64,000 nt of DNA from Planctomycetota bacterium (lineage in GTDB: Bacteria; Planctomycetota; UBA1135): the NCBI GenBank assembly GCA_004295085.1, contig SHNF01000018.1, positions 248,001 to 312,000 of the forward strand, written 5' to 3'. Made by a program: the position numbers and the translations under genes. Positions 59,536 through 64,000 of the stretch are shown here, piece after piece. Position 1 is the first letter of the stretch. Every line of letters begins with the position of its first letter. Below the pieces are notes generated by a model, which saw only the letters and a program-made list of their open reading frames with translations, searched no databases and had not been told where the DNA came from.

Positions 59536-59988
59536 CTAGCGCTGCAGCTCCAGCTCGAGCCGCTGCGGGGCCGGGGCCGGGCGGGCGCCGGCGATGTCCT
59601 GCACGCTCACGTCCGCCAGCAGGCGCTGGATGCGCGCGGCCACGCCGCGGATGCCGTTGCGGATGGTGCAGCCGTGCTCCAGGCCGCAGCGGCCGCCGCC
59701 GGTGCAGTCGGCGAACAAGTGCGGGCCCTCCAAAACTGCCACCACCTCGGCCAGGCTGAGCTGGGAAGCCGGCCGGCACAGGCGGTAGCCGCCGCTGGGG
59801 CCGCGGGCCGCGCACACCAGGCCGGCGTGGGACAGGTCCTTGAGGATCTCCGCCAGCAGGCGGCGCGGTACGGACAACTGGTCCACGATCTCGCGCACGC
59901 AGCAGAAGCCACCCGCAGGCCCGCCCTTCTGGGCCAGCAATGCCAGCGCCATCAGGCCGTATTCCGTGCGCCGCGTGAGACGCAGCAT
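59536..59988 (-). CDS. iscR: Rrf2-family regulator, IscR-like
   Basis: A 150-residue Rrf2 regulator. The winged HTH is in LTRRTEYGLMALALLAQKGG and VPRRLLAEILKDLSHAGLV, with GPSGGYRL as the wing. The [2Fe-2S] ligands follow the IscR spacing C-x5-C-x5-C: Cys95, Cys101 and Cys107 in ADCTGGGRCGLEHGC. It senses Fe-S status and should repress the isc operon when clusters are plentiful. TAAATT ends 6 nt before the ATG. A palindrome in the promoter spacer (60000-60016) is a likely autoregulatory operator. Confidence 0.9.
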   Translation of the reverse strand: MLRLTRRTEYGLMALALLAQKGGPAGGFCCVREIVDQLSVPRRLLAEILKDLSHAGLVCAARGPSGGYRLCRPASQLSLAEVVAVLEGPHLFADCTGGGRCGLEHGCTIRNGIRGVAARIQRLLADVSVQDIAGARPAPAPQRLELELQR

Positions 59989-59994
59989 GCCATT

Positions 59995-60022
59995 AATTTA
60001 GCACGAAATCAGTGCTGTTCAA
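59995..60022 (-). promoter_or_regulatory. iscR promoter with operator palindrome in the spacer
   Basis: On the minus strand TTGAAC (60022-60017), a 16-nt spacer and TAAATT (60000-59995) form a promoter, 6 nt before the ATG. The spacer contains AGCAC-N7-GTGCT (60000-60016), a palindrome ideally placed for repression. It lies 43 bp from the divergent YkgJ-type gene. Confidence 0.55.
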
Positions 60023-60058
60023 AACGAGGCCGGGCGATACCCTGGGCCGCCTTCCGTC

Positions 60059-60565
60059 ATGACTGAAGTCCGCCCGACTCCGCCCGGCCTGCCGCCGCTG
60101 GTTCTTGTGGACGGCCTGCACATCCACAGCAAGTGCGCCACCTGCCTGCCGGCCAAGTGCTGTACGTACATCGCCGTGCAGATCGACGGTCCGCGCCGCA
60201 TGGAAGACTTCGAGGACTACCTGTGGTTCGTGGCCCACGAAGGCGTGTCCCTGTACGTGGACGGCGGCAGGTGGTACCTGCAGTTCGAGACGCGCTGCCG
60301 CAAGCTGGGACGGAACAACCTGTGTTCCATCTACGACAACCGTCCCAAGGTGTGCGTGGCCTATACCCCGGACAACTGCGACCGCGACGATCCGGCGCGC
60401 TATGCGCGCGAGTTCCGCACCTATGAAGAGCTGCTGGCGTACGCGCGCAAGCGCTTCCCCAACTTCACGACGGGCGGCCAGCGCGCGGCGGCCCGGCGCC
60501 ACAAGGTGGCGACGGTGCGCGCCCGGCGCGTCGTCCGGCCGCGCCGCGCCCCGGCCGGCGCCTAG
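60059..60565 (+). CDS. YkgJ-type cysteine-cluster protein
   Basis: A 168-residue protein of the YkgJ/CxxCxxCC family. The cluster is HSKCATCLPAKCC (CX2CX4CC). Additional Cys lie in RCRKLGRNNLCSIYDNRPKV (two), then VCVAY and DNCDRDD. Family members bind zinc or an Fe-S cluster; the function is unknown. The divergent arrangement with iscR and the shared palindrome suggest control by Fe-S status. The C-terminus is basic (RARRVVRPRRAPAG). Its stop overlaps the convergent thioesterase end by 4 nt. Confidence 0.82.
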   Translation: MTEVRPTPPGLPPLVLVDGLHIHSKCATCLPAKCCTYIAVQIDGPRRMEDFEDYLWFVAHEGVSLYVDGGRWYLQFETRCRKLGRNNLCSIYDNRPKVCVAYTPDNCDRDDPARYAREFRTYEELLAYARKRFPNFTTGGQRAAARRHKVATVRARRVVRPRRAPAGA

Positions 60566-61002
60566 ACACCGCGCTTGCGCCCGCCCCGGTCGCCGGCCAC
60601 GCGCTGCAGCAGCTCCTGGAAGGCCGCAGGCAGGCGCGCCGGGCGGCGCCGGTCCCGGTCCACGCAGCCGAGCTCCACGCTGCCGGTGGCGCACAGTTGC
60701 CCGCTCTCCTGGCTGTACACCTCGTGGCCGAAGCGCACGGTGGCGGTGCTCCAGCCGTCGATCCAGGTCTGGATGCGCGCCAGGTCGTCGTACACCAAGG
60801 GGGCCAGGTGACGGCACCAGGTCCGGGTCACCGGCAGCATCAGACCGAGCTGCTGCTCGAAGTCGCGGTAGCGCCAGCCTTCATCGCGCATCCATTCCAC
60901 GCGGCCCAGCTCGAACAGGGCCATGTAGCGCCCGTAGTAGAGGTAGCCCATGGAATCGATGTCGCGGTACAGGATGCGGTAATGCGCCGTGCGTACCGTC
61001 AT
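60562..61002 (-). CDS. Acyl-CoA thioesterase (YbgC/4HBT hotdog fold)
   Basis: A 146-residue hotdog thioesterase. YRILYRDIDSMGYLYYGRYM carries the 4HBT-type catalytic Asp, followed by ALFELGRVEWMRDEGW. The fold continues through VRFGHEVYSQESGQLCATGS. It would hydrolyse short- or medium-chain acyl-CoA; YbgC-like members work near the Tol-Pal system, but no tol genes are here. The ATG at 61002 lies 8 nt after TAGAAT. Confidence 0.88.
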   Translation of the reverse strand: MTVRTAHYRILYRDIDSMGYLYYGRYMALFELGRVEWMRDEGWRYRDFEQQLGLMLPVTRTWCRHLAPLVYDDLARIQTWIDGWSTATVRFGHEVYSQESGQLCATGSVELGCVDRDRRRPARLPAAFQELLQRVAGDRGGRKRGV

Positions 61003-61010
61003 GCCGCAGA

Positions 61011-61016
61011 ATTCTA
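61011..61016 (-). promoter_or_regulatory. -10 box TAGAAT for the thioesterase
   Basis: CCTAGAAT on the minus strand ends 8 nt before the ATG at 61002, giving a nearly leaderless transcript. Confidence 0.45.
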
Positions 61017-61045
61017 GGAATCTGGCGGCAGGCCGCCGCCTCTGT

Positions 61046-61051
61046 TAGAAA
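61046..61051 (+). promoter_or_regulatory. -10-like TAGAAA before DUF6677-like gene
   Basis: TAGAAA ends 10 nt before the ATG at 61062. The match is weaker than in the other cases. Confidence 0.3.
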
Positions 61052-61061
61052 CCGTGCTGCC

Positions 61062-61910
61062 ATGCAAGCCCTGGCGCCGGCCGAGCCCACCCGCAAGCGC
61101 ATGGAGCGGGCAGTCGGGCTTTCCCTGCTGCTGCCCGGCGCCGGCCACCTCCAGGCCGGGCGCTTCGGCTGGGCGCTGTTCTGGGCGATCCTGTGTCAGG
61201 GTCTGCTGTTCGGCGGTCTGAGCCTGGCCGGCAACTCGCAGTTCGACTACGGCAAGCTCATCCACCTGGGCGGCCGCCCGATCCTGATGCTGCTCATCCC
61301 CGAGATGGGGAACTTCCTCGGCGTGCAGTTCGCGGCCGTGCTCGCCAAGATGCACAGCGTGGAGGCCGGCGGGCACCTGCCGGAGCACCTGCCCTGGCGC
61401 AACCTGGGCTACCTCATGAGCGGCGCCTCCGGCGTGCTGAGCGCCTTCGCCGCCGCCCACGCTTCCAGCCTGTGCCTGGTGCGCGACGAGCCGCTGGCTC
61501 AGCGCCGCGTGTCCCCCGGCGGCGCCGCCCTGGCCACCCTGCTTCTGCCCGGCCTGGGCCATTGGCTCAGCGGCCGGCGCTTCAAGACCTGGCTGTTCGG
61601 CGGCACCATCGTGGGGTTGTTCGCCCTGGGCATGACGCTCGGCGACTTCGCCGACTTCGACCGCCAGCGCCACCCGTACTACTGGGCGGGACAGATGCTG
61701 CTGGGGCCGGTGGGGTGGATCACGGCCTTCCTGTGCGAGCCGCAGCGCTTCCCGTCGGTGCTGCCGTACCAGGATGCGGGCCTCCTGTTCACGACCGCAG
61801 CCGGCTTCTTCACCGTGATCGCGGCGCTGGATTCCTATCACCGTGCCGAGGATGACTGGCTGGCCGCCGCCCGCGGCGTGCCGGGTCGCGCCGCCGCCGG
61901 GGCTGCATGA
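61062..61910 (+). CDS. DUF6677-like polytopic membrane protein
   Basis: A 282-residue membrane protein with six to seven hydrophobic segments. Two halves each begin with a Gly-rich line (SLLLPGAGHLQAGRFGWALF and TLLLPGLGHWLSGRRFKTWL), so it is an internal duplication. The pattern is that of the TM2/DUF6677 group seen in Planctomycetota. No function is known. The ATG at 61062 was chosen; the frame is open far upstream. Its stop overlaps the start of the 66-residue gene (ATGA). Confidence 0.75.
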   Translation: MQALAPAEPTRKRMERAVGLSLLLPGAGHLQAGRFGWALFWAILCQGLLFGGLSLAGNSQFDYGKLIHLGGRPILMLLIPEMGNFLGVQFAAVLAKMHSVEAGGHLPEHLPWRNLGYLMSGASGVLSAFAAAHASSLCLVRDEPLAQRRVSPGGAALATLLLPGLGHWLSGRRFKTWLFGGTIVGLFALGMTLGDFADFDRQRHPYYWAGQMLLGPVGWITAFLCEPQRFPSVLPYQDAGLLFTTAAGFFTVIAALDSYHRAEDDWLAAARGVPGRAAAGAA

Positions 61911-62107
61911 CCTCATTGCTCGGGCAGCTCGGCCTGCTGGTGGCGTTCAGCGCGGCGCTGGCCATGGTGGTCAGCGGCTATCGGGAGGAGGAGCCCGCCG
62001 CCATCTGGAAGGGCAGCTTGCGCCGCTTCCTGCAGTTCAGCCTGGCGGTCATTGCCATCGGCGGCGTGGCGCAAGTGGTGGACCTGCTGCTCCTGCGGCC
62101 GCGCTGA
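61907..62107 (+). CDS. Small two-segment membrane protein
   Basis: A 66-residue protein with two hydrophobic segments (LLGQLGLLVAFSAALAMVVS and FLQFSLAVIAIGGVAQVVDL). It is co-translated with the DUF6677-like gene by a 4-nt overlap. Probably a partner subunit; no family recognised. Confidence 0.65.
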   Translation: MTSLLGQLGLLVAFSAALAMVVSGYREEEPAAIWKGSLRRFLQFSLAVIAIGGVAQVVDLLLLRPR

Positions 62108-62117
62108 AGCGGCGCGC

Positions 62118-63854
62118 TCAGCGCGGCGCGGCTTCGGCGTATCCGAGCTCGGCCAGGGCGCGCTGCAAGGCTTCATCCAGGACCGCCGGCGGCCCGTCCG
62201 CGCCGGCCCGCGGGTCGAATGGCAGCCACTGGGCGCGCTCGGGCGCGAGCGCGAACACGCGTCCGCCGTGCTCGGCGCGATACAGCGGCTGCAGACTGCG
62301 CACTGCCGCCCGCGGGGCGAACAGGTCGCCTTCCCAGCCGGCCGGTGCAGGGACCCGCGCCAGCCGCAGCAGACTGGGGCCGAGGTCCACCGCGCCGGCC
62401 AGGTGCTCGTGCACCCGCGGCGCGACGTGGCCGGGCCACACCAGGCCGATCGGGATCCGCACCACCGCGTCCGTGAAGGAATGGCCGTGCTCGAAGCTGC
62501 CTTCGTCCCACAGCTCTTCGCCGTGATCGCTGTGGAAGGCGAGCACGGGCGGAGTCGCGGAGCTGAGCAGTTCCTCCAGCCATGGGGCCACGGCGGCGTC
62601 CACCGCGGCGACCTCGGCGTGATAGCGGGCGCGCACCGCGGCCTGCTGCGGCTCGTCCAGCCGGAAGAAGGCCCTGCGCTGCTCCGGGGCGTGGTCTGCG
62701 GCCAGGAACGCACGCCAGTCCAGCGCCTGCAGAGGATCCGGAGGCAGCGCTGCGCCTGGCGGCGGCGCGTAGGGCAGGTGCGGGCCCATGAGGTGCAGGA
62801 CCAGGAAGCGCGGGCGGTGCGGCTCGCTGTTCCACCATTCCGAGGCCACGCGCACGCCGGTGGCGCCGTCGTCGGCGCTGCGGACGTAGCGCTCGAAGCC
62901 GCGGTCCAGTCCCGACCAGGGCTCGAGGAACGGGTTCTGGTGCACCATGGCCGTGGCGTAGCCCGCCGCGCGGAACGCCGCGGCCAGCGTGGGCAGGCCG
63001 GGTCGGATGCCGCGATAGTCGCGCGGCAGCGCGGCGCCGGCGGCGTGCTCCGGCAGCGGACCGCGCCCGGCGCCGTGCCGGTCCGCGTCCATGGCCGTGA
63101 ACAGCGACGCGTACGACGGCAGCGTCCAGTTGGAAGGCGAGACCGCCCGCGGCCACAGCGCGCCGCGCCGGAGCAGCGCGTGGAGCCGTGGCGCCGCCGC
63201 GAGCGCATCGGCGCGCAAGGCGTCCACGCTCAGGAGCAGGACATCCGGAGGCCGCTGCCGCGCGGCCGCGCGCGTGACACGCGGCGCGCCCCATGCGACC
63301 TGGGGACCGCTCCTGGCGGAGCCGGCGGGATCGGCCCAGCGCGTCACCAGATCGAGGGCTCCCGGCCCGTCCGGCAGCGCCGCTGCCAGCTCGCGCCAGG
63401 GGTTGTCGCGCGGTGCGCCGGGCTCGGGCAGCGACACGCGCGCCAGCGACAGCACGGCGGCACCGCGGCGCCAGAACACCTCCGCGACGAGCTCGGGGCC
63501 CGCGGCGGCCGGGCGCGCACCGGCCTCCCCCTCCGGAAGCCGGCGCACGGCGGCGCGCAGCATGCGGTCCGAACCCTGGCCCAGTTCCACCTGCAGATGG
63601 CTGGGAGTGGAGACGAGCACGGCGTCGCGCGTGTCACTGAGGATCTCCGGCGGCGGCGCGGCAACGGCCGCGGAGTCCAGGCCGAACCATCGGGTCAGGA
63701 CGTGGCAGCGTTCCTCCCGCGCGCTGCCGGCGAGCACGCGGTACGCGTCCCCGCGCCCGCAAGGGTCCCAGACGGCGGCGCCGCCGGGCGTCCGGCCGCC
63801 GTCACACGCGGCCAGCAGAAGCAGCAGCAGCAGCAGCGGCAGGCGAGTCTTCAA
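62118..63854 (-). CDS. Sulfatase-fold lipoprotein
   Basis: A 578-residue protein with a lipobox (LLLLLAAC). After an N-terminal region of about 190 residues comes a sulfatase/alkaline-phosphatase-like domain. Metal ligands lie in DVLLLSVDALRADAL and in FHSDHGEELWDEGSFEHGHS. The position normally held by the formylglycine Cys or Ser in C-x-P-S-R is Thr in NWTLPSYASLFT, with no following Arg. It therefore resembles phosphoethanolamine or glycerol-phosphate transferases more than arylsulfatases. The only in-frame start is a TTG that overlaps the upstream stop (TTGA). The substrate is unknown. Confidence 0.82.
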   Translation of the reverse strand: MKTRLPLLLLLLLLAACDGGRTPGGAAVWDPCGRGDAYRVLAGSAREERCHVLTRWFGLDSAAVAAPPPEILSDTRDAVLVSTPSHLQVELGQGSDRMLRAAVRRLPEGEAGARPAAAGPELVAEVFWRRGAAVLSLARVSLPEPGAPRDNPWRELAAALPDGPGALDLVTRWADPAGSARSGPQVAWGAPRVTRAAARQRPPDVLLLSVDALRADALAAAPRLHALLRRGALWPRAVSPSNWTLPSYASLFTAMDADRHGAGRGPLPEHAAGAALPRDYRGIRPGLPTLAAAFRAAGYATAMVHQNPFLEPWSGLDRGFERYVRSADDGATGVRVASEWWNSEPHRPRFLVLHLMGPHLPYAPPPGAALPPDPLQALDWRAFLAADHAPEQRRAFFRLDEPQQAAVRARYHAEVAAVDAAVAPWLEELLSSATPPVLAFHSDHGEELWDEGSFEHGHSFTDAVVRIPIGLVWPGHVAPRVHEHLAGAVDLGPSLLRLARVPAPAGWEGDLFAPRAAVRSLQPLYRAEHGGRVFALAPERAQWLPFDPRAGADGPPAVLDEALQRALAELGYAEAAPR

Positions 63855-64000
63855 CCGTTCGGCCCGGTTCGGGGTGCGTGCGCGCGGCGCGCCGCCGGGC
63901 CGCAGCGATGATAGACACCGCCGGGAAGGCGCACGGCCGCGCCGTTCAGCTCCAGCTGCGCCAGCTCCACCAGCACGGCCTCCACCGGTTGATGCAGCTG
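63851..64000 (-). CDS. dprA: DprA-like protein, C-terminal end only
   Basis: Only 49 codons lie in the window; the gene continues past the right edge. The visible end (QPVEAVLVELAQLELNGAAV, RLPGGVYHR) resembles the C-terminal winged-helix domain of DprA, the RecA loader in natural transformation. The last residues (CGPAARRAHAPRTGPNG) are not conserved. It overlaps the sulfatase-like gene by 3 nt. The call rests on this short segment alone. Confidence 0.5.
   Translation of the reverse strand, partial: QLHQPVEAVLVELAQLELNGAAVRLPGGVYHRCGPAARRAHAPRTGPNG

Overview
The window is one continuous piece of a GC-rich bacterial chromosome with about 54 protein genes, densely packed on both strands. No rRNA, tRNA, CRISPR array, transposase or phage gene is visible. 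The gene content fits Planctomycetota best. It has many secreted FG-GAP, Kelch, beta-helix and propeller proteins, a Tat-exported GBA2/DUF608 glycosidase, DUF3500, PhyH, HEAT-repeat and DUF6677-like proteins, futalosine-route menaquinone synthesis (mqnC), Gram-negative lipoproteins and a TolC/RND pump. This placement is an inference from content; no marker gene was compared.

Layout. 1-7.8 kb: end of an FG-GAP protein, CstA, a divergent SDF transporter, an M16 protease and a PhyH oxygenase. 8.0-10.4 kb: two small RRM proteins flanking a DUF3500 plus SEC-C pair. 10.6-13.7 kb: a large glycosidase. 13.9-17.3 kb: a cysteine-repeat lipoprotein followed by a TVP38-type membrane protein, a MerA-like flavoprotein and a TIGR04283-type glycosyltransferase. 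17.3-22.1 kb: a visibly less GC-rich island with a beta-helix and an FG-GAP protein, ending in a decayed S41 peptidase. 22.1-31.1 kb: a heavy-metal efflux operon (TolC, CusA, CusB, Cys-rich protein) behind two membrane genes. 31.1-46.6 kb: an HTH-EIIA fusion, DUF4097, ClC, MqnC, secreted proteins, YqgE, a TPR membrane protein, an M1 aminopeptidase and Ddl. 46.6-52.0 kb: a six-gene overlapping operon encoding a parvulin-like lipoprotein, two ABC ATPase/permease pairs and an amidinotransferase-fold hydrolase. 52.1-57.7 kb: galactokinase, a lipoprotein, an aminotransferase, a HEAT protein and a Leu/Glu-type dehydrogenase. 57.7-60.6 kb: a reduced isc operon (iscR-iscS-iscA-iscX) divergent from a YkgJ-type cysteine-cluster protein. 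60.6-64 kb: a thioesterase, a DUF6677-like protein, a sulfatase-fold protein and the 3' end of a DprA-like gene.

Three themes link the genes. First, metal and thiol chemistry recurs: the Cys-repeat cluster, the Cus operon with its Cys-rich protein and HMBD-like domains, and the isc operon. Second, many genes carry a -10-like hexamer (TAGAAT, TAGACT, TAGCCT, TATCAT and similar) only 6-12 nt before the start codon. This suggests leaderless or nearly leaderless transcripts. In several divergent gaps the two -10 elements overlap on a shared TA. Third, operons are very tight, with repeated 4-nt (ATGA, GTGA) stop/start overlaps.

The most unusual elements are the Cys-repeat lipoprotein cluster, the -10 architecture (including TAG stop codons that double as the start of TAGAAT boxes), the isc operon without iscU, and the low-GC island with the gutted protease.
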